A program made the position numbers and the translations under genes. DNA of 6,365 nucleotides from JAFGTF01 sp035527995 (lineage in GTDB: Bacteria > Spirochaetota > B62-G9 > DRHN01), in assembly GCA_035527995.1 (NCBI GenBank), contig DATKZJ010000141.1, positions 1 through 6,365 on the forward strand, given 5' to 3'. A model generated the notes under the pieces. It had not been told where the DNA came from. It saw only the letters and a program-made list of their open reading frames with translations, and did not search any database. Positions 1 through 5,769 of the stretch are shown here, in pieces (the first letter of the stretch is position 1; each line of letters begins with the position of its first letter).

Positions 1-704
1 GATAAGAGTCTTGAGGAGAGAATGATGAGCAGGATGAGGATGATGCCCCACGCGAAAAGTCTCTTTATCTGCAGAGACTGGTATGCCGATTGTATCTGAA
101 ACCCTATCCCGTTGTTCGCACCGAAATACTCTGCAACGACAGACGCCTTTATACCGAGCGTTACCCCGAGCTTAAGGGAGGAGGTTATAAACGGCTTCAG
201 GTGAGGTAGTACGACCTCGCGTATCCTCGGGACGTGGCCGGGGGAGAATACTCCAACCATCTCTTCGAGCTCTTTCGGAACCGTTTTGATTCCTTCGGAG
301 ATGTTTACAGCAACGAGAGGGAAGCATATAAGAGCGATGACGATCATCGGCGAGACGAGCCCGATACCGAATACCAGGATGAGAGGAATCGCCCAGAGGA
401 TCGGAGGGATCCCCTGGAAGAGGAGTATTGTCGGCCTGAAGAACTGTTCGACGCGCTTTGATCTCCCTGCAGCGAATCCGACGACCATTCCGGAGACGAA
501 CCCCAGTGAAAACCCCGCAAAGACCCTGAAAAGAGTGATAAGGATATGTTTCCATGTGAAACCGAGGCTGAAGAGAGAAACCGTCTCAAAAAGGGCCGTC
601 CATGGCGGCGGGATGATATACGCGCCCAGCAGCAGGGAGAGGACTGTCCACACCGCAACAAGGGCAATGCTGCCGAGGGTGATAAAAGTAAGTTTCTCTT
701 TCAC
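1..704 (-). CDS. ABC transporter permease, NitT/TauT (SsuC-like) family, 3' end cut by window edge
   Basis: Inner-membrane subunit of an importer that would work with the binding protein encoded just upstream and an ATPase outside the window. I read it by translating the minus strand: the frame stays open for 234 codons to the window edge, and the other minus-strand frames here are shadows. It starts at GTG (702-704), preceded by AGAGGT about 5 bases upstream; no ATG precedes it in frame. Residues 5-31 form a first membrane helix, with further hydrophobic segments near 57-79, 101-136 and 216-230. The cytoplasmic EAA loop is at about 147-167: EEM, then G156, I161 and the terminal L166-P167. 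It is followed by the family-typical stretch LGIKASVVAEYFGANNGIG (183-201), which is diagnostic for TauC/SsuC/NrtB-like permeases. These permeases are usually 250-280 residues, so only the extreme C-terminus is missing. The gap after the binding-protein stop codon is 11 bases, so the two are co-transcribed. The substrate class (nitrate, sulfonate, thiamine precursor or another) cannot be decided. Confidence 0.92.
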   Translation of the reverse strand, partial: MKEKLTFITLGSIALVAVWTVLSLLLGAYIIPPPWTALFETVSLFSLGFTWKHILITLFRVFAGFSLGFVSGMVVGFAAGRSKRVEQFFRPTILLFQGIPPILWAIPLILVFGIGLVSPMIVIALICFPLVAVNISEGIKTVPKELEEMVGVFSPGHVPRIREVVLPHLKPFITSSLKLGVTLGIKASVVAEYFGANNGIGFQIQSAYQSLQIKRLFAWGIILILLIILSSRLL

Positions 705-715
705 TATGACCTCTT

Positions 716-1741
716 TTACGGTATAAAAAAGAAATCCTGGTCGAGGTCCTCTCGCTTCCCCGGCAGGTACTTTCTTACCTTACTGTAATAATCCTGAACA
801 AGGTCCATGTTTTTTTCGAACGAGGGAATAAAAAAGAGTGTGTTCTCAATCGCCGTTTGCAGAACATCTCTGGGAACATCGATCTGCGTCTCTGTAAGCC
901 GCGCGGCTTCTGTGCTGTGGTCCCGGACCCAAGCCGATGCCTCCTTCCACTCCCCGGTTATCTTTACGATCGTTTCCTTCAAGTCGTCTATCCTCTGCAG
1001 GGTCGTAAAGAGGCTGACCTGGGGAGAATAGCGGGAGTCTTCACCGCCGGTTTCGCTCAGCTCGGCCCATGCCTCCTTGTAGTCTATGGCCCTCAGGAGG
1101 CCCCTGTTCATGATAACATTCGTGGCAAGAGGCTCAGGAAGGGGGGCCGCGTCGATAGTTCCAGACAGGAGCATGGGAACGGTTTGTGTGTAAGGGGCGT
1201 AGCGTATGCTGAGGTCCTTGTCGGGGTCGAGGCCCGATTTCGACAGAAGATAGCGAGTCTGGAAATCGAGAGGAGCACCCGGAAAGGGGAGCGCGATACG
1301 CTTGCCCGCGAGATCAGCGAAGGATCGGATTTTTTCATCCCTGCTGACGAGATATGATACACCCCACACGCCGGTGTTGACCATTACCAACGGCCCGCCG
1401 TTTAACCGGTTCTCCCATCCCGCGCTCGTACCCGTAAAGAGCAGGTCGACCTCCCCCTTTATGAGCCTGGCCATCGCAGCGGGGTGGTTGATGAAGAGCT
1501 CGACGACGATGTCAGTGCCCTCGATCGGGTCCTTTTCAGCGAGAATGAGAAGCGGGGTCGAGGCTGTTGATCTGGGAGCCAGTATCCGTACGGTGCCGGG
1601 CGCGTCAGGGTTTTTCGCATATGAATATGACGCCGGAAGAGCTGGCGCCAACAGGGTCAGTACCAGGAAAAGAGGCGGCAGGGATATCGCCCTCTTTGGT
1701 GCCTTTGAGAACATTATTTTAAAAAAGGATTTTCGTGGCAT
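716..1741 (-). CDS. ABC transporter substrate-binding protein, NitT/TauT type (COG0715-like)
   Basis: Exported solute-binding protein of 341 residues that should deliver ligand to the permease encoded 11 bases downstream. The N-terminus has basic residues to R17, a hydrophobic core at 21-37 (PPLFLVLTLLAPALPA) and a likely signal peptidase I site after S-Y-A42. There is no lipobox cysteine, so a free periplasmic protein is expected. The mature part starts with a beta strand (TVRILAPRS), followed by INHPAAMARLIKGEVDLLF, a pattern typical of this family in which the ligand loop precedes a 'reads out gene dose' helix. The second half-lobe includes DLAGKRIALPFPGAP and the GTIDAAPLPEPLA segment. 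The ATG at 1739-1741 has AAAGGAG (1748-1754) six bases upstream, which decides this start over the internal M10. The gene probably leads the operon. The ligand is unknown; the family takes up nitrate, sulfonates, thiamine precursors and other small molecules, and nothing here selects among them. Confidence 0.92.
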   Translation of the reverse strand: MPRKSFFKIMFSKAPKRAISLPPLFLVLTLLAPALPASYSYAKNPDAPGTVRILAPRSTASTPLLILAEKDPIEGTDIVVELFINHPAAMARLIKGEVDLLFTGTSAGWENRLNGGPLVMVNTGVWGVSYLVSRDEKIRSFADLAGKRIALPFPGAPLDFQTRYLLSKSGLDPDKDLSIRYAPYTQTVPMLLSGTIDAAPLPEPLATNVIMNRGLLRAIDYKEAWAELSETGGEDSRYSPQVSLFTTLQRIDDLKETIVKITGEWKEASAWVRDHSTEAARLTETQIDVPRDVLQTAIENTLFFIPSFEKNMDLVQDYYSKVRKYLPGKREDLDQDFFFIP

Positions 1742-1787
1742 GATATACTCCTTTAATGTTCCGGTACCGCCGGGCTCCTACAAGCTG

Positions 1788-1816
1788 ATTGTAACAGATT
1801 CGGCAACGCTTTAATC
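1788..1816 (-). promoter_or_regulatory. Possible sigma-70-like promoter of the transporter operon
   Basis: On the minus strand TACAAT (1788-1793) resembles a -10 box, 47 bases before the binding-protein start codon. At a 17-base spacing the -35 position holds GATTAA, a poor match, so the promoter would be weak or activator-dependent. The overlap with the 1793-1820 dyad makes it a natural target for regulation. This rests on motif match only. Confidence 0.3.
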
Positions 1817-1820
1817 TGTT
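1793..1820. promoter_or_regulatory. Perfect 8-bp dyad (AACAGATT-N12-AATCTGTT), possible operator
   Basis: Two perfect 8-base half-sites, 1793-1800 and 1813-1820, are separated by 12 bases and lie 52-79 bases upstream of the transporter start codon. They span the candidate -35/-10 interval, where a dimeric regulator could bind. On the plus strand the right arm runs into TTTTT (1819-1823), so an AT-rich weak terminator for rightward transcription is the alternative reading. The half-sites are not a motif I recognise. Confidence 0.45.
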
Positions 1821-1862
1821 TTTCAAATCCTTGTCAGTAAAAAAGATACCGATGGGCTGTTT

Positions 1863-1911
1863 AACCCCCACTTCTCACATAGGAATGAGGGGTTCAATCC
1901 CCGTTTCTCAT
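1863..1911. repeat. Cluster of short inverted/direct repeats with alternative hairpins
   Basis: AACCCC (1863-1868) can pair with GGGGTT (1889-1894), with an inner CTCA/TGAG pair (1874-1877 and 1886-1889). Alternatively GGGG (1889-1892) can pair with CCCC (1899-1902), and ATGAG (1885-1889) with CTCAT (1907-1911). These folds exclude each other. The two outer segments (1863-1879 and 1896-1911) are also imperfect direct repeats of the form AAYCCCC...TTCTCA. The GGGGTTCAATCCCC core recalls a tRNA T-arm, but the loop is six bases and no tRNA body surrounds it. Function unknown. Confidence 0.45.
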
Positions 1912-2055
1912 GACCAACAGCAAACTGTAAGTAACGGGGCTTTTGGCGCTTTGTTCACCGTAAATATTATTTTTTACAGCTGCCAAGTCATCATTTAAAC
2001 TCCTTGCTATGCAATTGTTTAGAAAACCGCATTAATACAAAAACCAAGTTGGAAA

Positions 2056-2220
2056 AACTGCAGCCGTTTCACATCACAGGCATTGCCTGTGATGCGTTGC
2101 CGTCGGTATCCTAATGTGGACAAGCCACATTCTTGATTAAAATATTTTCTTGCCACAAAGGCAAGAAAATCAGTATTAAGGTACTAATGACAGATTATGG
2201 ATGCCGACGGCTGCGGAGTT
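2056..2220. repeat. Highly structured palindromic element with three hairpins and two competing long-range stems
   Basis: Three perfect hairpins are present: CATCACAGGC/GCCTGTGATG (2072-2081 with 2085-2094, 10 bp, 3-base loop), AATGTGG/CCACATT (2113-2119 with 2125-2131, 7 bp) and ATTTTCTTGCC/GGCAAGAAAAT (2144-2154 with 2160-2170, 11 bp, 5-base loop). The last two are enclosed by a 13-bp stem, 2099-2111 with 2199-2211, with one G-T wobble. A further outer stem, AACT + GCAGCCGT (2056-2067) with ACGGCTGC + AGTT (2207-2220, two-base GG bulge), uses bases 2207-2211 that the 13-bp stem also needs, so the two are alternatives. Such a density of perfect stems is far beyond chance. It could be a regulatory or structural RNA, read most plausibly leftward from the promoter at 2274-2303, or a non-autonomous mobile element whose ends are the outer repeats. 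No known family is recognised. Confidence 0.75.
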
Positions 2221-2273
2221 AAAGCCCGGTATCAGTGTAATTTCATGCCGAAATATTTAGTATCGACTAATTT

Positions 2274-2303
2274 AATATAGTTTCACTTGTTCCCCCCTGT
2301 CAA
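2274..2303 (-). promoter_or_regulatory. Sigma-70-like promoter firing leftward (TTGACA-N18-TATATT)
   Basis: On the minus strand a perfect TTGACA -35 box (2298-2303) is followed after 18 bases by TATATT (2274-2279), five of six matches to the -10 consensus. Transcription would begin near 2267 and run first through the folded element at 2056-2220, then toward the transporter operon. It is the best sigma-70-type motif in this intergenic region. The activity and the downstream target are inferred. Confidence 0.5.
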
Positions 2304-2346
2304 TCATTCCAGGCGGCTGATGTGAGCGGTGCTGTAAAATTCACTG

Positions 2347-2450
2347 GGTCCGGCTGCGGTGGTCTGCGTTATAGGACTGCAGCAGACCGTTGAACTTCGA
2401 TATGACTTAAGAGATGTCCGCCAGGCCGGAAAAAAGGGCCTGGTGTTTTT
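2347..2450 (+). ncRNA. Candidate small RNA of about 100 nt with two hairpins
   Basis: A rightward transcript ending at the terminator at 2419-2450 would contain a stem GGTCTGC/GCAGACC (2361-2367 with 2382-2388, extendable by two wobble pairs to 2359-2390, 14-base loop), a linker of about 28 bases, and the terminator stem. No protein gene ends just upstream on this strand, so the terminator needs some other transcript. TAAAAT (2335-2340) could be a -10 box for a start near 2347, but it has no recognisable -35, so the 5' end is a guess. An 84-codon frame (GTG at 2359 to TGA at 2613) runs through this stretch; its product resembles nothing I know and the terminator sits inside it. Confidence 0.28.
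2419..2450 (+). terminator. Intrinsic terminator
   Basis: The stem CGCCAGGCC/GGCCTGGTG (2419-2427 with 2437-2445) has nine pairs including one G-T wobble, a nine-base loop GGAAAAAAG, and is followed at once by TTTTT (2446-2450). The T-run exists only in the plus orientation, so it stops rightward transcription. It would insulate the kinase operon from any upstream transcript. Confidence 0.62.
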
Positions 2451-2452
2451 GC

Positions 2453-2482
2453 TTGACGTACGGATTGATCCCGGGCTATCCT
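2453..2482 (+). promoter_or_regulatory. Possible promoter for the sensor-kinase operon
   Basis: TTGACG (2453-2458) and TATCCT (2477-2482) are separated by 18 bases, immediately after the terminator, and would give a leader of about 120 bases. The -35 is good and the -10 mediocre. A competing candidate is the perfect TATAAT at 2577-2582, which lacks a clear -35 box. Confidence 0.28.
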
Positions 2483-2576
2483 CTGATATACCGTTTTGTT
2501 TTGCTATTCGGAGGATGAGCTGCTCTGACACTAACACTACGTACTCTATTCTGAATTCCCTCTCAGCTATCTGTCG

Positions 2577-2582
2577 TATAAT
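2577..2582 (+). promoter_or_regulatory. Perfect -10 box (TATAAT) just ahead of the kinase gene
   Basis: TATAAT here would place the transcription start near 2589. That makes the upstream in-frame ATG at 2589 unusable, because it would have no leader, and favours translation from ATG 2610. The -35 region (near 2551-2559, CTGAATTCC) is a poor match. Confidence 0.35.
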
Positions 2583-2609
2583 TTCCAGATGCAGAGATCA
2601 GGTAATATC

Positions 2610-4097
2610 ATGAAGTCTGTAAAAAAGAAAGAGGGAAGAGAGGCTTCGCCGTCACTTCCTTTCCAGATCGCCGTTATCCTGTCTCTTGTCGTGGTATCCT
2701 GGGGCATAGGGTTCTTCTTCCATTCCATACTAAAAACGGACATTATCTACACCCACTTCATATATATCCCTGTCGTGATCGCGACAATGTGGTGGGGGAA
2801 GCGAGGCATCCTTGTCGCAATAAGCCTTGGGATCATGATTACCTCTTTTCACCTCTTCGGTATCGCGACCTGCCCGGTCTGGCACGACCTCATAAGGATG
2901 CTCTTCTTCGTTATGGTTGCATTCTGTATCGGTTTTCTCAGACAGGAAGTATTGGAACAGCGGAAGGAGCTCAGCCTTTCCGAAAAGAAGTACAAACTGC
3001 TCATCGAGGATTCTCTCACTGGTGTGCTCGTGTACAGGGAAGACAGGATTGTCTTCGCCAACCGCAGGATCGAGGATATTCTGCACCACAGCAAGGAGGA
3101 GCTCACCAGCAGGTCCATCTGGGAGCTGATCCACTCCGAAGATATTGAAAGGATAAAGCGGATGATTGCAGCCGAGTCACGGCAGCAGAATACGAACCTC
3201 AGCTACCAATGCAGGTTCGTGAGGAAGGATGAGATGGTGGTCTGGGCGGATGTTTCGAGGAGTGAAACGATCTATGAGGGAGAAACCGCCGTACTGATGA
3301 ATATCTACGACATCACGAAGCGCAAGGAGCTGGAAGAGAAAAGAAAGGAGCTTTCCTCCCTTGCCAAGAAGCAGGAGGAGCAGCTTATTCATTACTATCG
3401 ATTGATAGAGCTCGGCGAGATGGCTGCGGCGATCTCCCATGAGCTCAACCAGCCGCTCACCGGCATACAGAACTATGCAAAAAATGCTATATACATGATG
3501 GACCACAACTTGGAAGGTCCTGACAAGGTAAGAAGCAATCTCTCACTCATCTCCAACCAGGTCAACAGGGCTTCGAAAATCATTCATCAGATGCGGGAAC
3601 TCGCCAGGCGTTCGGAGATGAATATTACCACCATCGATATAAACGATCTCATAATGGAATGTGTCGAATTTCTTCTGCCTCAGCTTCGTCTCTCGGGAGT
3701 GCAGGTACACCTCATTCTCGATGAAGACCCTCCGCCGGTCCTCGGCGACTGGGTACGCCTCGAACAGGTCTTTCTGAACCTTCTCTCAAATGCCAGGCAG
3801 GCGATGGACGATGTTGAGTCGAAACATGTGTACATACGGACAGGAGCCGATGATGTAGACGATTCCGGCATTTTTGTGGAGGTCAGGGATACGGGAAAAG
3901 GGTTTTCGAAGGCGGAGTCTGAAAAGCTCTTTAAACCGTTCTACACGACAAAGCAGCCGGGGGAGGGAATGGGGCTCGGACTGTCCATCTCTCTCCGAAT
4001 TATAAGGGAGCACGGGGGCACGATAGAAACAGTCTCCACCCCCGGGCAGGGATCGACATTCAAGGTGAGGCTGCCGGAAAAGACAAGGGAGGAATAG
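2610..4097 (+). CDS. Membrane-bound PAS sensor histidine kinase (DctB/FixL-like HisKA)
   Basis: Sensor of a two-component system, 495 residues from this start. Domains in order: four membrane helices at about 18-37, 47-62, 65-84 and 94-110 with very short loops and no sizeable periplasmic domain, a short helical linker, a PAS domain at about 126-238 ending in the usual DITKRKELEE, a coiled coil, HisKA with GEMAAAISHELNQPL (phospho-acceptor H277), and HATPase_c with the N box (N390, N394), G1 DTGKGF (427-432), F box LFKPFYTTK (440-448) and G2 GEGMGLGLS (451-459). All catalytic residues are present. HELNQPL is the DctB/FixL version of the H box. No haem or flavin signature was identified in the PAS domain, so the signal is unknown. 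An in-frame ATG at 2589 adds seven residues but has no ribosome binding site and coincides with a likely transcription start; ATG 2610 has a modest AGG seven to eight bases upstream. The regulator gene follows after seven bases. Confidence 0.93.
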   Translation: MKSVKKKEGREASPSLPFQIAVILSLVVVSWGIGFFFHSILKTDIIYTHFIYIPVVIATMWWGKRGILVAISLGIMITSFHLFGIATCPVWHDLIRMLFFVMVAFCIGFLRQEVLEQRKELSLSEKKYKLLIEDSLTGVLVYREDRIVFANRRIEDILHHSKEELTSRSIWELIHSEDIERIKRMIAAESRQQNTNLSYQCRFVRKDEMVVWADVSRSETIYEGETAVLMNIYDITKRKELEEKRKELSSLAKKQEEQLIHYYRLIELGEMAAAISHELNQPLTGIQNYAKNAIYMMDHNLEGPDKVRSNLSLISNQVNRASKIIHQMRELARRSEMNITTIDINDLIMECVEFLLPQLRLSGVQVHLILDEDPPPVLGDWVRLEQVFLNLLSNARQAMDDVESKHVYIRTGADDVDDSGIFVEVRDTGKGFSKAESEKLFKPFYTTKQPGEGMGLGLSISLRIIREHGGTIETVSTPGQGSTFKVRLPEKTREE

Positions 4098-4104
4098 AGA
4101 ATTC

Positions 4105-5496
4105 ATGGATCAGGAGCGGGACAGCGTTGTTGTAATCGATGACGATGAAGCCGCCCGGGAATCGATAGGGCAGATGCTGAGTTTAAGGGGCTATAGAGTA
4201 GAGTTGTTCTCATCCGCAGAGGGGGCGCTCTCGTGGCCCGGCATCGACGGAGCCGGATGTTTGATAACTGACGTCAAGATGCCGGGAATGGGCGGGGAAG
4301 AGTTTTTGAACGAAACAAAGCGGCGTAAGATCCAGGCCCCTGTGATAATGATCACAGGTCATGGGGATATCGCCATGGCGGTACGCTGTCTTAAATCCGG
4401 TGCATTCGATTTTGTCGAAAAGCCGTTCGAAGAGGATATACTTCTCGCCTCCGTTATACGCGCCGCGGAGATAACGAGGCTCAGGAGGGAGAGCTCGGAC
4501 CTTAAAAAAAGGCTCAAGCTGCTGGAGCCGGGCGAGGACGGCAGACACGATATGATAGGAAGAAGCAGGATCATGCAGGACCTCTACGCCCAGATAGAGA
4601 CCGTTGCAGATTCCGATGCTCCGGTGCTCATCTGCGGAGAGACCGGTGTGGGGAAGGAGCTCGTGGCCCGCGCGATACACTCGGTGAGCAGCCGTTCCGA
4701 GAAGCCTTTCATACCTGTCAATGCCGGCGCCCTTCCGGATACGATGCTCGAAAGCGAGCTCTTCGGACATGCCAGAGGGGCATTCACCGGGGCCGTGGCC
4801 CAGAGAGAGGGCGCCCTGCTCACCGCGTCGAAGGGTTCGCTCCTTCTCGACGAGATAGAGAGCATCTCGATACCGGCACAGATCCGACTCCTTCGGGTGC
4901 TAGAGGACGGACTCGTACAGCCTCTCGGCAGGGATACTCCGAAACGGGTCGATGTAAGGCTGCTCGTAACCTCCAAGGTCAATCTCAGGGAGGAGGTGCA
5001 GAAAGGCAGCATGAGGGAGGACTTTTATCACAGGATCATGGTCCTCACAATCAACGTGCCGCCTTTGAGAGAGCACAGCGATGACATCCCGCTGCTTATA
5101 CTGCACTACCTCCGTGTTGTCGCCGAAAAAAACGGGATGCCGGTACCGGAGATTCCCGAAGAAACTATGGCCCAGATGATAGGCTACTCATGGCCCGGAA
5201 ACGTCCGCGAGCTCAAGAACGCGGTGGAAAGGATGGTGATCACCTCCCGTCAGGGTGTAACAGGTCCCTTCATTCAGGATGAGGGTCTTTGGGCACCGCT
5301 GCTTCTTTCCCTCCCGGCTACACAGGGTAAACTGCGCGAGGAGATGGAGAGGACCGAAAGAGCTGTTATCGAACAGGCCCTGCAGGAGAATAACGGGGAG
5401 ATCAACGCGTCCTTCAGGTCTATCGGGATATCGAGAAGGGCGCTGTATGAGCGGATGAAGAAGTACGGGATGAACAAGGAGGATTACAGGAAATAG
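4105..5496 (+). CDS. NtrC-family sigma-54-dependent response regulator (DctD-like)
   Basis: Transcriptional activator of 463 residues, partner of the preceding kinase. The receiver domain (about 6-120) has the acidic pocket D12-D13, phospho-acceptor D56 in ITDVKMPG, T84 and K106. The AAA+ domain (about 150-385) has Walker A GETGVGKE (178-185), the sigma-54-contacting GAFTGA loop intact at 225-230, Walker B SLLLDE (245-250), the R304/R310 region (MREDFYHR) and sensor II WPGNVREL (363-370). A Fis-type helix-turn-helix lies near 433-456 (ending SRRALYERMKKYGM). Length and order are standard for DctD, NtrC and HoxA/HupR. The start has GGGAGG (4087-4092) inside the end of the kinase gene, 12 bases upstream, a rather long spacing, with a weaker AGAGA nearer. 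A sigma-54 promoter lies 218 bases past the stop codon, the likely target. The exact subfamily cannot be named. Confidence 0.95.
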   Translation: MDQERDSVVVIDDDEAARESIGQMLSLRGYRVELFSSAEGALSWPGIDGAGCLITDVKMPGMGGEEFLNETKRRKIQAPVIMITGHGDIAMAVRCLKSGAFDFVEKPFEEDILLASVIRAAEITRLRRESSDLKKRLKLLEPGEDGRHDMIGRSRIMQDLYAQIETVADSDAPVLICGETGVGKELVARAIHSVSSRSEKPFIPVNAGALPDTMLESELFGHARGAFTGAVAQREGALLTASKGSLLLDEIESISIPAQIRLLRVLEDGLVQPLGRDTPKRVDVRLLVTSKVNLREEVQKGSMREDFYHRIMVLTINVPPLREHSDDIPLLILHYLRVVAEKNGMPVPEIPEETMAQMIGYSWPGNVRELKNAVERMVITSRQGVTGPFIQDEGLWAPLLLSLPATQGKLREEMERTERAVIEQALQENNGEINASFRSIGISRRALYERMKKYGMNKEDYRK

Positions 5497-5519
5497 TAGA
5501 TTTTGGGAACGGTTCTCCC

Positions 5520-5538
5520 ATGTGCGGTTCGCGCACAT
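5520..5538. promoter_or_regulatory. Perfect 7-bp dyad, candidate activator-binding (enhancer) site
   Basis: ATGTGCG-GTTCG-CGCACAT is a perfect inverted repeat with a five-base spacer, the layout of an NtrC-class dimer site. Its centre lies about 210 bases upstream of the predicted sigma-54 start, within the usual enhancer range. It also lies just after the regulator stop codon and could fold as a hairpin in the operon mRNA, but the next T-run (5552-5556) is 13 bases further on, so it is not a classic intrinsic terminator. A second, imperfect candidate (TGTGATGCCGCATGCAC, 5594-5610) lies nearer the promoter. Confidence 0.5.
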
Positions 5539-5713
5539 TCAAAGCCGCCTCTTTTTCAGTGTCAAGCCTCCCCTGCAGGTACCGACCGGCCTGTGTGATG
5601 CCGCATGCACTAAGCGGTAACTCCCTGCTGTAAAAGAAATAAGCTTACAACTTCCTTCCTTTTTAAGGGTATTTTCACCTCCTGTATCAACCCTGCCTGT
5701 CATGAAGTCCCTG

Positions 5714-5729
5714 TGGCATGGTATTTGCT
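5714..5729 (+). promoter_or_regulatory. Sigma-54 (RpoN) promoter, TGGCAT-N5-TTGCT
   Basis: TGGCAT (5714-5719), five bases, TTGCT (5725-5729): the GG (5715-5716) and GC (5727-5728) are exactly ten bases apart, and every position but one matches TGGCAC-N5-TTGCW. Transcription should start near 5740, giving a leader of about 30 bases before ATG 5770. Expression then requires an activator with a GAFTGA loop, such as the one encoded upstream. A partial IHF-like TATCAA (5685-5690) lies between, but lacks the rest of the consensus. Confidence 0.85.
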
Positions 5730-5769
5730 CTAATTGATATGACGAGAAATACAGCCGTAGGGAAGAGAG

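Larger units (their letters stand above)
1742..2588. other. Long intergenic region without a convincing gene
   Basis: About 850 bases lie between the divergent transporter and sensor-kinase genes. Parts, especially 1920-2300, are visibly more AT-rich than the flanking genes, which may mean inserted or foreign DNA. I found no protein frame with both a ribosome binding site and a family resemblance. What it does hold is listed separately: a dyad near the transporter promoter, the 1863-1911 repeat cluster, the folded element at 2056-2220, a leftward promoter at 2274-2303, a plus-strand hairpin and terminator at 2359-2450, and weak promoter motifs ahead of the kinase. A short minus-strand open stretch (1894-2031) is discussed under findings. 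Confidence 0.6.

Noticed and set aside
172..667. Open frames on both strands inside the permease region
   Set aside because: The third minus frame gives an unbroken NitT/TauT permease with its EAA loop, so these are out-of-frame shadows.
1885..1920. tRNA-like T-arm and 3' end (GGGGTTCAATCCCC ... ACCA)
   Set aside because: The loop is six bases, the acceptor spacing is off by one, and there is no D-arm, anticodon arm or matching 5' acceptor strand. It could at most be an attachment-site remnant.
2051..2064. GG-N10-GC spacing resembling a sigma-54 promoter upstream of the folded element
   Set aside because: Only the GG and GC match. The -12 box is CAGC, there is no CAC after GG, and the predicted start falls inside a hairpin with no gene after it.
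2056..2220. Retron msr-msd, integron attC site or CRISPR repeat explanation for the folded element
   Set aside because: There is no reverse transcriptase, integrase or cas gene in the window, no attC R/L box pattern, and the hairpins are all different rather than repeated with spacers.
2510..2523. GG-N10-GC ahead of the kinase gene (CGGAGG...CTGCT)
   Set aside because: The -24 half (GGAGG) departs from TGGCAC. A sigma-54 site for the kinase operon is possible but not supported.
2359..2613. 84-codon plus-strand frame ending in an ATGA overlap with the kinase start
   Set aside because: The overlap is suggestive of coupling, but the frame starts at a GTG with no convincing ribosome binding site, runs through a strong terminator and resembles no known protein.
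5188..5538. 116-codon minus-strand frame overlapping the end of the regulator gene
   Set aside because: It is antisense to the conserved sensor II and helix-turn-helix region, with no family resemblance.
5520..5556. Intrinsic terminator after the regulator gene
   Set aside because: The hairpin is good, but the T-run is 13 bases away, so an activator-binding dyad is the better reading.
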